Origin: Nostoc sp. 'Peltigera membranacea cyanobiont' N6
GTDB taxonomy: Bacteria; Cyanobacteriota; Cyanobacteriia; Cyanobacteriales; Nostocaceae
Length of the DNA: 64,000 bases
Reading direction: 5' to 3'
Assembly: GCF_002949735.1 (NCBI RefSeq)
Contig: NZ_CP026681.1
Span: 1,302,001-1,366,000, forward strand
Below are positions 18,582 through 27,327 of the stretch, in pieces; position 1 is the stretch's first letter; each line of letters starts with the position of its first letter. The notes under the pieces are model-generated. The model saw nothing but the letters and a program-made list of their open reading frames with translations. It ran no database searches and had not been told where the DNA came from. The position numbers and the translations under genes are program-made.

Positions 18582-19361
18582 TCACGCTGCGATCGCAGCT
18601 AACAAAAATAGGCTGTCTACCAAAATTGTGCTTAAAACTGCTCCACCAAAGGCATACCAGTGTCTTTGATTTCGACCTAAAGCTAAAATCCCGACTGTTG
18701 AAAGCACTAAGGCGAGAATTATTGCCCAACTTTGTCCCCAAGGGGTTTGTACTTGCATCAGGGCATTTTGTAATATTTGTGGTGCGCCATCTGCATCTAC
18801 TCTCATAATTTGCCGCCAATAGGGCATCAAGTCTGCTAGATAAAAATATACATCTGTTAAAACTGTACCGAGTAAAGAACCTAAATAAAACCAGCTACCC
18901 ACCTTGCCCCAATTCTTCGCCAGACACCAGCAAGCAAAGGGTAAACCTATAGATTCTACTGGTAGATGCCATAAAGGTTCCCAACGTAACCAGCCCCAGT
19001 AAATCGCTCCTGCTAACCAACTCCAGCTAAATCCTAAGAGCAAATCCCCCCAGACATAAGTTGCAGAACGCGACATTAAGGAAAAACTTAGCCACAGCCA
19101 AAATGCTGTCAACGCTAAACTCAGAGTTGGTAGCGATCGCACTATTGGCGCTTCTACAAATACTGGCACTGATACCAAAAACACCGCCGCCGCAAACACT
19201 AACCAACTTTGTCTAGCAGAAATAGATAAAGGGAGAGAGGCAGAAAAGGAAAGTGTAGATTCCAATTGCCCGATCCCTTGCTGCCCAGTATCAGCCAAAT
19301 TGAACTCAGTATCAATAGAAGGGGTAGAAGCAGTGTAGGAGGACAGTGTATTATTAATCAA
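18582..19361 (-). CDS. DUF3120 family membrane protein
   Basis: 259 aa. A hydrophilic N-terminus of about 45 residues is followed by six or seven transmembrane segments (for example WLVFAAAVFLVSVPVFVEAP, FWLWLSFSLM, WAIILALVLSTVGIL). The central WGDLLLGFSWSWLAGAIYWG and ADLMPYWRQIM segments match the cyanobacterial DUF3120 family. This family is restricted to oxygenic phototrophs as far as I recall, with no firm function. The overlapping frames at 18499-18819 are shadows. Confidence 0.8.
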   Translation of the reverse strand: MINNTLSSYTASTPSIDTEFNLADTGQQGIGQLESTLSFSASLPLSISARQSWLVFAAAVFLVSVPVFVEAPIVRSLPTLSLALTAFWLWLSFSLMSRSATYVWGDLLLGFSWSWLAGAIYWGWLRWEPLWHLPVESIGLPFACWCLAKNWGKVGSWFYLGSLLGTVLTDVYFYLADLMPYWRQIMRVDADGAPQILQNALMQVQTPWGQSWAIILALVLSTVGILALGRNQRHWYAFGGAVLSTILVDSLFLLAAIAA

Positions 19362-19772
19362 AGTTTTTAATATTTGTTACTAAACTTTATCTTATTTAAG
19401 ATATCACACTTTAAAATCCACCCCAGGGGCATTGTAATTATACTGAAATTTCCCGGAGTGCTGGTGCAAACCAGACAAAACCGCTCTGTAGTTTCTTGTA
19501 GAGAGAGGACTACAGAGAGATGAAGGGTAAAATTTAACAGTTAAAAAGCGAACGATATTAGTCCGTTAAATATTAAAGTTTGATGAACTGCTAAAATTTC
19601 GTTGACTTATCGAAGTGGGTGTAAGAACATGGTCAGCGTCTTAGATGATGTTATTGATCGGTAAAATCGGATTTTCGATAAGATTAGGTGCAGTAGAAAG
19701 TATATAAAGCAACATCATCATCTAGACAATGTTCATAATGATGTCTAGAACAGGAAAAAGGTATTAATTGCA
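19362..19772. other. 411-bp divergent region DUF3120/uppP with two inverted repeats
   Basis: Holds a 9-bp perfect hairpin CTCTGTAGT/ACTACAGAG (19484-19517) and a longer-range pair TAGATGATGTT (19642-19652) with AACATCATC (19711-19719). Both lie on the 5' side of uppP and may belong to its leader or promoter. No ORF is supported. Confidence 0.5.
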
Positions 19773-20597
19773 ATGGAGTTTATCCAAGCTTTTATTTTGG
19801 GTATCGTTCAAGGGATTACAGAGTTTTTGCCAATCAGTAGCACTGCACATCTTCTGATTTTTACAAAGGTATTTGGTTGGAAAGAACTAGGTTCTAAAGA
19901 TTTTGTCGATGCCATTCAATTTGGCAGTGTGATCGCAATTGTAGGGTATTTCTGGTCGCTGATTTCTAGTATTGTCAAAGGTGGAATCGAAGCACTAAAA
20001 CAGAAAGATTGGCAACGTGAAGAATGGAAAATTCTAGTCGGGATTGTAGTAGGAACGTTGCCTGCCTTAATTTTCGGCTTTCTTTTAAAAGACGTTCTAC
20101 CAGAGAGTGCATTAATTATTGCCATTATGTCAATCATCATGGCGCTTGTATTAGCTTTGGCAGAAAGAATTGGGACTCGCAAGCGAGGTTTTGATTCATT
20201 GCAGATTCGGGATGGTATTTTAGTTGGATTGGGACAAACACTTGCCTTAATTCCGGGAGTTTCCCGTTCTGGCTCGACGTTGACAACTGCCTTATTTTTA
20301 GGATTAGAACGCGATACAGCAGCGAAATTCTCATTCTTATTAGGATTTCCAACTCTTACCATTGCTACGCTCTATAAAAGTTTGAAAATCTTCAAATTAT
20401 TTCAAGCTCACCAACTACCCGATAATATTGTTGGACTATTAATTGTAGGGATTATTTCAACCTTTATTTTTTCCTACCTATCAATTGCATTTTTGATCGA
20501 GTACTTAAAAACCAAAAACACTTTGATTTTTGTATGGTATAGATTAGCATTTGGCATCACTATCTTAGCTGCGATCGCAGCAGGTTGGAAAGGATAA
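19773..20597 (+). CDS. uppP: Undecaprenyl-diphosphatase UppP/BacA
   Basis: 274 aa polytopic membrane enzyme that dephosphorylates undecaprenyl pyrophosphate to recycle the lipid carrier for peptidoglycan; overproduction gives bacitracin resistance. The two family motifs are intact: GIVQGITEFLPISSTAHL near the N-terminus and PGVSRSGSTLTTALFLG at about residues 160-176. About eight membrane segments. ATG start. Followed by a heptamer array and then the TIGR03279 gene on the same strand. Confidence 0.95.
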   Translation: MEFIQAFILGIVQGITEFLPISSTAHLLIFTKVFGWKELGSKDFVDAIQFGSVIAIVGYFWSLISSIVKGGIEALKQKDWQREEWKILVGIVVGTLPALIFGFLLKDVLPESALIIAIMSIIMALVLALAERIGTRKRGFDSLQIRDGILVGLGQTLALIPGVSRSGSTLTTALFLGLERDTAAKFSFLLGFPTLTIATLYKSLKIFKLFQAHQLPDNIVGLLIVGIISTFIFSYLSIAFLIEYLKTKNTLIFVWYRLAFGITILAAIAAGWKG

Positions 20598-20602
20598 TTT
20601 CA

Positions 20603-20680
20603 TAATAGTCATTTGTCATTAGTCATTTGTTTAAAGCTAATGACTAATTACCAATCCCCAATTCCCAATGCCCAATTCCC
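20603..20680. repeat. Mixed heptamer arrays between uppP and the TIGR03279 gene
   Basis: TAGTCATT units followed by CCCAATT/CCCAATG units fill the 83-bp gap. Same repeat families as at 7328 and 10446. Confidence 0.75.
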
Positions 20681-22021
20681 ATGAATACCATTAATCCTGC
20701 CCGAATTACCAAGGTTCTTCCCGACTCAATAGCCGCAGAAATTGGCTTTGAGGCTGGGGATGCGATCGTTGCAATCAATGGTACGCGTCCCCGCGATTTA
20801 ATTGATTATCAGTTTCTGTGTGCTGATGAAGTTTTGGAACTAGAAGTTTTAGATGCTGCTGGTAAAACTCATAGCCTGGAAATCGAAAAAGATTACGACC
20901 AAGACTTGGGACTAGAATTTGAAACTGCCCTATTTGACGGCTTAATTCAGTGTAATAATCGCTGTCCATTTTGTTTTATTGACCAACAGCCACCAGGTAA
21001 GCGCACCAGCTTGTACTTGAAAGACGACGATTATCGTCTGAGCTTTTTGTACGGTTCTTATCTTACCCTGACTAATTTGCCAGAAAAAGAATGGCAGCGA
21101 ATTGAGCAAATGCGCTTGTCTCCGTTGTATGTTTCTGTTCATGCTACAGAAGCAGATGTGAGAATTAGACTGCTAAAAAATCCGCGTGCGGGGCAAATTT
21201 TGCAACAATTGAAGTGGTTTCAAAAAAGGCGACTACAAATTCATGCTCAAGTTGTTGTTTGTCCTGGTATAAATGATGGCAAACACCTGGAACAAACTCT
21301 CAAGGATTTAGCGTCTTTTCATACGGGTGAAGTGCCTGCGGTGGCATCAGTGGCAGTTGTACCAGTTGGGTTGACAAGGTTTCGACCTCCAGAAGACGAA
21401 CTCATACCCGTAACTAGGGAAAAAGCTCAAGAAGTCATTTCCCAGGTGCAAATCCTCTCAGGGCAATTTTGCCAACAATTCGGTTCTAGCGTTGTTTGGT
21501 TAGCCGATGAGTGGTTTTTGATTGCAGGTAAAGAATTACCCAGCGAATCAGAATATGAAGAATATCCCCAAATTGATAACGGAGTTGGTTCGATTCAATT
21601 ATTTATCAAACAATTTGCCACCGTTGCAGCAGAATTACTTCCGCCAAAAGTATATCCTCAAAGAAAATTAACTTGGGTCGTAGGCAACGCCGTAGAAAAA
21701 GCATTTCAACCTATTTTGAAACGCTTAAATTCTGTTGAAGGTTTAGAAGTAAATATGCGTGCTTTATGTAGTGATTATTGGGGACAAACTATCAGTGTAA
21801 CCGGATTGCTAACTGGTCATGATTTGCTTTTAAATTTGGAAGGCGAAGATTTAGGTGATGGGATTTTGCTACCCAATGTCATGTTAAAAAATGGTGAATT
21901 AGTGTTTTTAGATGATATGAGGATTGAAGAATTAGCTAGTAGACTAAATACAAAAATTTTCCCAGTAGCAGGAGTGGAAGATTTAATCAAAAACTGTATT
22001 TTTAATTATGCTCAGGTTTAG
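20681..22021 (+). CDS. Cyanobacterial FeS/DUF512 protein with PDZ and radical-SAM-like core (TIGR03279 type)
   Basis: 446 aa. Residues 1-75 form a PDZ-like domain (ITKVLPDSIAAEIGFEAGDAIVAINGTRPRDLIDYQFL). The core carries a Cys motif CNNRCPFCF (C-x3-C-x2-C) at about residue 90, like radical SAM proteins, then the DUF512 C-terminal domain (LLTGHDLLLNLEGEDLGDGILLPNVMLKNGE). This architecture is the conserved cyanobacterial putative FeS oxidoreductase family. Substrate unknown. Length is family-typical. Confidence 0.9.
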   Translation: MNTINPARITKVLPDSIAAEIGFEAGDAIVAINGTRPRDLIDYQFLCADEVLELEVLDAAGKTHSLEIEKDYDQDLGLEFETALFDGLIQCNNRCPFCFIDQQPPGKRTSLYLKDDDYRLSFLYGSYLTLTNLPEKEWQRIEQMRLSPLYVSVHATEADVRIRLLKNPRAGQILQQLKWFQKRRLQIHAQVVVCPGINDGKHLEQTLKDLASFHTGEVPAVASVAVVPVGLTRFRPPEDELIPVTREKAQEVISQVQILSGQFCQQFGSSVVWLADEWFLIAGKELPSESEYEEYPQIDNGVGSIQLFIKQFATVAAELLPPKVYPQRKLTWVVGNAVEKAFQPILKRLNSVEGLEVNMRALCSDYWGQTISVTGLLTGHDLLLNLEGEDLGDGILLPNVMLKNGELVFLDDMRIEELASRLNTKIFPVAGVEDLIKNCIFNYAQV

Positions 22022-22118
22022 TTATAAAAGATCAGTTGTTTTTCGGAGGTAATTTATTGTTATGCTGGATGATAAATAAGAAGTAATGCCTAATAATTAA
22101 TCCACTGAGGAGTCAGTA

Positions 22119-24920
22119 GTGAAGAATCGGAAAGAGTATCAAAAAAAGGCAAATTCACAAATAAAAAAAGCCGGATTCTTCATTTTAAGTTTTAACTTTT
22201 TAATTTTAAATAGTTTTAGTATTTTGCCAGTGACGGCGGCGACTGAAGAACCTGTATTGAGCGTAGTGCATAGCCCAGAAAATGCGAATCAATGGACAGG
22301 GATAACTGACCGCTTGCAGACAATAGGGGTGAAATATTGTGTAATCCCCCTAAATGATGTCAAGAGTGGGGCAGATTGGGGCGATCGCCGGGTATTATTT
22401 TTGCCAAATGTCGAGACATTAACGCCAACCCAAGCGATCGCTCTCGAAGAATGGATGAGTAAGGGAGGGCGCTTGATTGCTAGTGGCCCCTTGGGTAGTT
22501 TGTCATCGGCAGGAGTGCGGCAGTTATTGCGATCGCTCTTGGGAGGTTATTGGGGATTCAGCCTTAGTGATACAGAACAGATCAAACCCATAAAAACTAA
22601 TACCCCAGAATGGGCAAATCAAACTGAACTCTTTGGCAAAATACGCGGCGGCGTTGTGATTCCGAATGATATGGGGGCTGAATCTGCTGCTGTTTGGAAT
22701 TCCAAAGATAATCCAGCCGCAGTAGTAACAACTGAGCGTTCCACCTTTTTTGGCTGGCGCTGGGGAACAGATACAGCCTCAGCAGCAGCATTAGATAATG
22801 CCTGGTTAAAAGCTGCTCTCAATCATTATTTGACAGCACCACCACCATCCAGTCGGATGAAAAAAGTAACAGGAGGTTCCTCAAACTGCTCTACAACGGT
22901 AGCAGTTGCGCCAAGGGAGCAAGGGGGCAGAGGGGTAGAGATGCAGAGGGGCAGTTCATCTCCTCCCTCATCTCCACCATCCCCTCCTCCTAAAACTGCC
23001 ACTGCTCCCATACCGAGAGCGCTGACTATAGTCAAACCCCCCAATTCCGAGGCTATCGATCAGTTAGAACAAGCAGTACGTCTGGATGTTACGCCGAACT
23101 CCAATCAGCCGATTGATAACAATGAAGCGATCGCCCTCCAGCAAGAGCTAGAAAATCTCATTGGTCGGGTAGAAAGCGCTAATTTAGCGGTGTCAGCCGA
23201 TGTGGCAAATGAAAGCGTTGGGATATCTGAGAAAAAGCAGTCTGCTAGGCATCTGCATACCTACACTCCCCAACCTGTTAATGTGCAGCCAACGCAATTG
23301 GCCTCAACTAAATTAGGTGGGCTAGTCAGAAGTAAAGACCAAGCCCTGGCACAGGTAAGAATAATTGCCAACAACTTACCCCAATTGATTGCCCAAAAAA
23401 ACTACGCTCTGGCTCGTCAGCAATGGCTGGTAGCAAAGACGATTTTGTGGCAGCAGTTTCCTGTCGATCGCAGGTTGGCTCAACCAGAAATTCGGGCAGT
23501 TTGGTTAGACCGGGGGACGATTGTTCGTGCTGGTAGTAAGGCGGGACTAGCCCAGATTTTCGATCGCCTAGCCCAAACTGGAATTAATACTGTCTTCTTT
23601 GAAACTGTTAATGCTGGCTATACTATTTATCCTAGCCAAGTTGCAAAAGAGCAAAACCCATTAATTCATGGATGGAACCCACTAGAAGATGCGGTGAAAT
23701 TAGCCCATGAGCGCGACATGGAATTACACGCGTGGGTTTGGACTTTTGCTGCTGGCAATCAACGGCACAATGAGATTATCAACGCTAGTCCAAATTATCC
23801 AGGGCCAGTACTAGCGGCTCATCCCGATTGGGCAAACTATGATAATCTTGGCAACATGATTCCCGTTGGTCAGACTAAGCCATTCTTTGATCCAGCCAAC
23901 CCCGAAGTGCGGCAATACTTACTCAAGCTGTATGAGGAAATCGTTACTCGCTATGATGTGGATGGTCTACAGTTAGACTACATTCGCTACCCTTTTCAAG
24001 ACCCATCAGCAGGTCGAACCTACGGCTATGGCAAAGCTGCAAGAGCGCAGTTTCAGCAACTTACTGGCATAGATCCGATCGATATTTCCCCCAGTCAACC
24101 AGACTTGTGGCAAAAGTGGACAACATTTCGCACCGAGCAAGTTGATAGCTTTGTTGCCAAAGTTTCAGAGCAGTTGCGACAAAAACGACCGAATTTGATT
24201 TTGTCGGTTGCAGTATTTCCGCTGCCACAACAAGAGCGGATTCAGAAAATTCAACAAAACTGGGAAACTTGGGCAAGGCGGGGAGATGTAGATTTAATTG
24301 TTCCTATGACTTATGCTCTGGATACTTCGCGCTTTCAGCGACTAGCCCAACCCTGGATCGCCTCGAAACAATTGGGAGCTACATTGTTAGTGCCGGGAAT
24401 TCGCTTACTTTCTTTACCAACAATCGGGGCATTCGATCAACTCCAGTTGGTAAGGGACTTGCCAGTGAGTGGTTATGCACTGTTTGCCGCAGAGAATTTT
24501 AATAACGATCTACAAAAGCTTTTTATTAGCACCCAAGGTAGAGTTCAATCCAAAACAAGCGAACCGATTCCTCACCGCCAACCTTTTCAAACTGCTGCCA
24601 TCCGTTACACCGCACTGCAACGGGAATGGAAATTTGTTTTCCAAAATGACCCACTAGAAAGATCCGCCCAGACAATATCAGATTTTAACAACCAGGCAGA
24701 AGTTTTACGCAGTGCTTTAAATCAGCTTGCTGCTTCCCCTTCTGCTAGTAAGTTGCTAGTGGCGAAAGCCTCTCTAACTCGTTTCCAGTCTCAATTTCGG
24801 GTATTGATGAGTCAAGAAATTAAGTCGAATTCTTATCAAGTCAAAGTTTGGGAAAATCGCCTTGTAACTATAGAAAGGCTATTGCGTTACGGCGAACGCC
24901 GGGTGCAGTTGCATCCCTAA
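22119..24920 (+). CDS. Secreted glycosyl hydrolase-like 10 (GHL10) protein
   Basis: 933 aa from a GTG start with a good ribosome site (TGAGGAG). An N-terminal hydrophobic stretch (about 20-40) is a signal peptide or anchor. Residues ~50-240 form a glutamine-amidotransferase/DUF4350-like region. The GHL10 (DUF187) TIM barrel spans about 457-780 (EIRAVWLDRGTIV, LHAWVWTFAAGNQ, VDGLQLDYIRYPF, DLIVPMTYALD). A Ser/Pro-rich linker at about 265-295 coincides with G-rich tandem repeat DNA. Probably acts on a cell-wall or exopolysaccharide glycan; substrate unknown. Confidence 0.9.
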   Translation: MKNRKEYQKKANSQIKKAGFFILSFNFLILNSFSILPVTAATEEPVLSVVHSPENANQWTGITDRLQTIGVKYCVIPLNDVKSGADWGDRRVLFLPNVETLTPTQAIALEEWMSKGGRLIASGPLGSLSSAGVRQLLRSLLGGYWGFSLSDTEQIKPIKTNTPEWANQTELFGKIRGGVVIPNDMGAESAAVWNSKDNPAAVVTTERSTFFGWRWGTDTASAAALDNAWLKAALNHYLTAPPPSSRMKKVTGGSSNCSTTVAVAPREQGGRGVEMQRGSSSPPSSPPSPPPKTATAPIPRALTIVKPPNSEAIDQLEQAVRLDVTPNSNQPIDNNEAIALQQELENLIGRVESANLAVSADVANESVGISEKKQSARHLHTYTPQPVNVQPTQLASTKLGGLVRSKDQALAQVRIIANNLPQLIAQKNYALARQQWLVAKTILWQQFPVDRRLAQPEIRAVWLDRGTIVRAGSKAGLAQIFDRLAQTGINTVFFETVNAGYTIYPSQVAKEQNPLIHGWNPLEDAVKLAHERDMELHAWVWTFAAGNQRHNEIINASPNYPGPVLAAHPDWANYDNLGNMIPVGQTKPFFDPANPEVRQYLLKLYEEIVTRYDVDGLQLDYIRYPFQDPSAGRTYGYGKAARAQFQQLTGIDPIDISPSQPDLWQKWTTFRTEQVDSFVAKVSEQLRQKRPNLILSVAVFPLPQQERIQKIQQNWETWARRGDVDLIVPMTYALDTSRFQRLAQPWIASKQLGATLLVPGIRLLSLPTIGAFDQLQLVRDLPVSGYALFAAENFNNDLQKLFISTQGRVQSKTSEPIPHRQPFQTAAIRYTALQREWKFVFQNDPLERSAQTISDFNNQAEVLRSALNQLAASPSASKLLVAKASLTRFQSQFRVLMSQEIKSNSYQVKVWENRLVTIERLLRYGERRVQLHP

Positions 24921-24986
24921 TGAAGATGTAAGGCAGCAGAAGGAGCAGGCGGACAAGGGAGAATTATTAAACAAGTTTCTTCCTTC

Positions 24987-25304
24987 TATAGGAATCCGAT
25001 TTGATTTATGAAAAAATCTAAGAGGATGTTTGAAAAGTCCTCTCGTTGGTAGCAAGACATTTCAGATCCCCCTAAATCCCCCGATAAATTGGGGGACTTT
25101 GATTCCGGCTCCCCCCTTTTTAAGGGAGGCTAGGGGGATCTCTAAGTGCCTAAAATCACAGCCAAATACTTTTCAAACAACCTCTAAGTATATGTAGGGT
25201 GTGTTAGGGTCAGCGTAACACACCAAAAGCTTTGGAGTCAGGTGCGTTACGGCTTACGCCTAACACCCCCTAGATGTATTTCAAAAATCAAATATGAGTC
25301 CTAC
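24987..25304. mobile_element. MITE B, copy carrying a nested MITE A
   Basis: Imperfect terminal inverted repeats (left TAGGAATCCGATTTGATTT, right as TAGGACTCATATTTGATTT on the other strand). The interior, after removal of the nested element at 25022-25184, matches the copy at 37611-37894 (AAAAAATCTAAGTAT then TAGGGTGTGTTA and a second palindrome with GCGTTACGGC...GCCTAACACC). Non-coding. Confidence 0.75.
25022..25184. mobile_element. MITE A, copy 2 (163 bp), nested
   Basis: Same terminal repeats as 11814-11975 (GAGGATGTTTGAAAAGTC ... CTTTTCAAACAACCTC), flanked by TAA on both sides. The equivalent unoccupied site at about 37640-37647 has a single TAA, so the element and its 3-bp (or TA) duplication are defined by comparison within this window. 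Confidence 0.85.
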
Positions 25305-25346
25305 AGCATATCAAATTCTCGTTGAGATCCAGTTACTCAAGTACAA

Positions 25347-25895
25347 ATGCTTACTACCACGCGCTATAGTACTGACAGACACGACAAATTGGCTCGCCTC
25401 ATTGGAGTTTGTGTGGATAGTACCTTCCGTGTAGCAAAAGTAGGATTGCGTGAGAGTGAAATACGATTTCACAGCATCTTCAACGGCACTTTCCAGTTTA
25501 TCCAATTGCTTATAAAAGAAGGCATTGTGCTAGAAGTAAACCAAACAGCACTCAACTTTAGCGGACTACAACCACAACATGTAGTTGAGCTTTCAGATTG
25601 GGAAATATGGTGGACGCGACTTGAAAGCCTTCAATCTCTGCAATATTTACTCTCTTCCGGCCCTACAGTAATTTACACCTGTAAGAGTTCAGGAAATTTT
25701 CGTAGTAGATTTATAAGCGAAAATATTGTCACTTTTACGGCTTATAAAGCGCGGGAAGCACTTGAACATCCTGGCTTTTGGTCTAGCCATCTCCATTCGG
25801 TATTGCAATCTTTTGAGCGCAGCAGTAATGTCAAGCGTATACTAGGCACTGGATTAAGAATGGCAATTATCAAAAAATGTTTGGATATGTACTAA
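25347..25895 (+). pseudogene. Internally deleted PAS sensor histidine kinase remnant
   Basis: An intact 182-codon frame whose pieces belong to different parts of a multi-PAS histidine kinase. Residues ~38-95 resemble one PAS domain (LRESEIRFHSIFNGTFQFIQLL...VNQTALNFSGLQPQHVVE), ~97-145 the start of a second (LQYLLSSGPTVIYTCKSSGNF...HPGFWSSHLH), and ~150-182 the end of an HATPase domain (QSFERSSNVKRILGTGLRMAIIKKCLDMY, compare FERxSNVxxIxGTGLGLAIVKK). The H-box and N-box are missing. It sits 91 bp upstream of the REC-EAL gene, so it is probably the collapsed partner kinase. Confidence 0.7.
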
Positions 25896-25986
25896 GGTAA
25901 AATATTTTTCACAATTATACCGGGATTTGGTATAAATTTTATTGTCATTATATTATCAAATAATCAAATATAAATTGAGGTAAAAT

Positions 25987-27198
25987 ATGCCCAAAATTTT
26001 AATAATAGAAGATGAGGAAGCAGTCCGTGAAAATCTTTTAGATTTGCTAGAAGCTGAGGACTTTGAAACTATTGCTGCGGCAAATGGCAGAATCGGTGTA
26101 CATTTAGCTATCTGCGAAGTTCCTGATTTAATTCTCTGCGATCTGATGATGCCAGAAGTTGACGGTTATGGCGTGTTAACAGCGTTACGTCAAGATCCTT
26201 CAACGGCAACAATTCCCTTCATTTTTCTCACTGCCAAATCTGCCAAATCTGACTTCCGTCTAGGTATGGATATGGGTGCTGATGACTATATAACTAAGCC
26301 ATTCACTCGGGCTGAGTTATTAAGTGCCATCATGAACAGGTTAGAAAAGCACGCTACTTTAAAAAGGTATTTATCTCCTCAGACTGTAATTAACAATTTG
26401 TCTCCCAAAATGCAGTTGTTAGAAATTAGCTTACATCGGGCTATCAAACAACATAATTTTCAAGAGTTTGAAATCTATTATCAACCAATAGTTGATATTA
26501 ATTCTGGGAAAATAGTAGCTGCTGAAAGTTTATTGCGCTGGCAAAGTCCAGAATTGGGGATGATTTACCCAACAGAATTTATTCCGTTAGCAGAGTCTAC
26601 GGGTTTAATTGTTCCAATTGGTAAATGGGTATTAAAAAGTGTATGTAAACAATTAAAAAGCTGGCGCGATATCGGAATTAATTCCTTGATTGTTGCTGTA
26701 AATCTATCAGCTATCGAATTTAATCAACCAGATTTTATTCATAAAATAGTCAACTTTATAGGGATCAATAATTTAGAACCAGATGACTTAGAGCTAGAAC
26801 TAACTGAAAGCATGATTATGCAAGATGTAAATAGTGCGATCGCTACTATGAGCAAACTGCAATCTTTGGGTATAAAAATTGCTATTGATGATTTTGGGAC
26901 AGGCTACTCTTCTTTGATATATCTGAAAAACTTACCAATCAATACATTAAAAATCGACCGTTATTTTATTCATAATGTTGCAAAAGATCCACAAAAATCA
27001 GCCATTACTAAAGCATTAATTCAGATGGCTCATAATCTCAATTTAAATGTAATTGCTGAAGGTGTAGAGACGGAAGCAGAACTAGCTTTTTTGCGCCAAC
27101 ACAACTGTAATTCTATGCAAGGTTTTCTATTTAGTTGTCCATTACCAGCAGCAGAATTTGAAAATTTTTTATTGACTAACAAATGCTTATATGTGTGA
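25987..27198 (+). CDS. Response regulator with REC and EAL domains (cyclic di-GMP phosphodiesterase)
   Basis: 403 aa. The REC domain (1-120) has the acidic pair EDEE, phospho-acceptor Asp52 in CDLMMPEVDG and Lys in ITKPFTRAEL. The EAL domain (about 150-400) reads ESL instead of EAL (AAESLLRW, about residue 180) but keeps the other metal and catalytic residues: NLSAIEF, ELELTESMIM, IDDFGTGYSSL, LKIDRYFI and AEGVETEAEL. It should degrade cyclic di-GMP under phosphorylation control. The adjacent kinase is degenerate, so its phosphodonor must be elsewhere. Confidence 0.95.
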   Translation: MPKILIIEDEEAVRENLLDLLEAEDFETIAAANGRIGVHLAICEVPDLILCDLMMPEVDGYGVLTALRQDPSTATIPFIFLTAKSAKSDFRLGMDMGADDYITKPFTRAELLSAIMNRLEKHATLKRYLSPQTVINNLSPKMQLLEISLHRAIKQHNFQEFEIYYQPIVDINSGKIVAAESLLRWQSPELGMIYPTEFIPLAESTGLIVPIGKWVLKSVCKQLKSWRDIGINSLIVAVNLSAIEFNQPDFIHKIVNFIGINNLEPDDLELELTESMIMQDVNSAIATMSKLQSLGIKIAIDDFGTGYSSLIYLKNLPINTLKIDRYFIHNVAKDPQKSAITKALIQMAHNLNLNVIAEGVETEAELAFLRQHNCNSMQGFLFSCPLPAAEFENFLLTNKCLYV

Positions 27199-27327
27199 AG
27201 ATTGGGAATTGGGAAATAATTTACTTTTCAATTCCTAATCCTCTAATAGGTTGACTAAGCAAGAAAAATTGGACTTTAGACTGGCGACAATGATTAAGTC
27301 TTAAGTCTAAAGTAGAAAAATTGTCTC

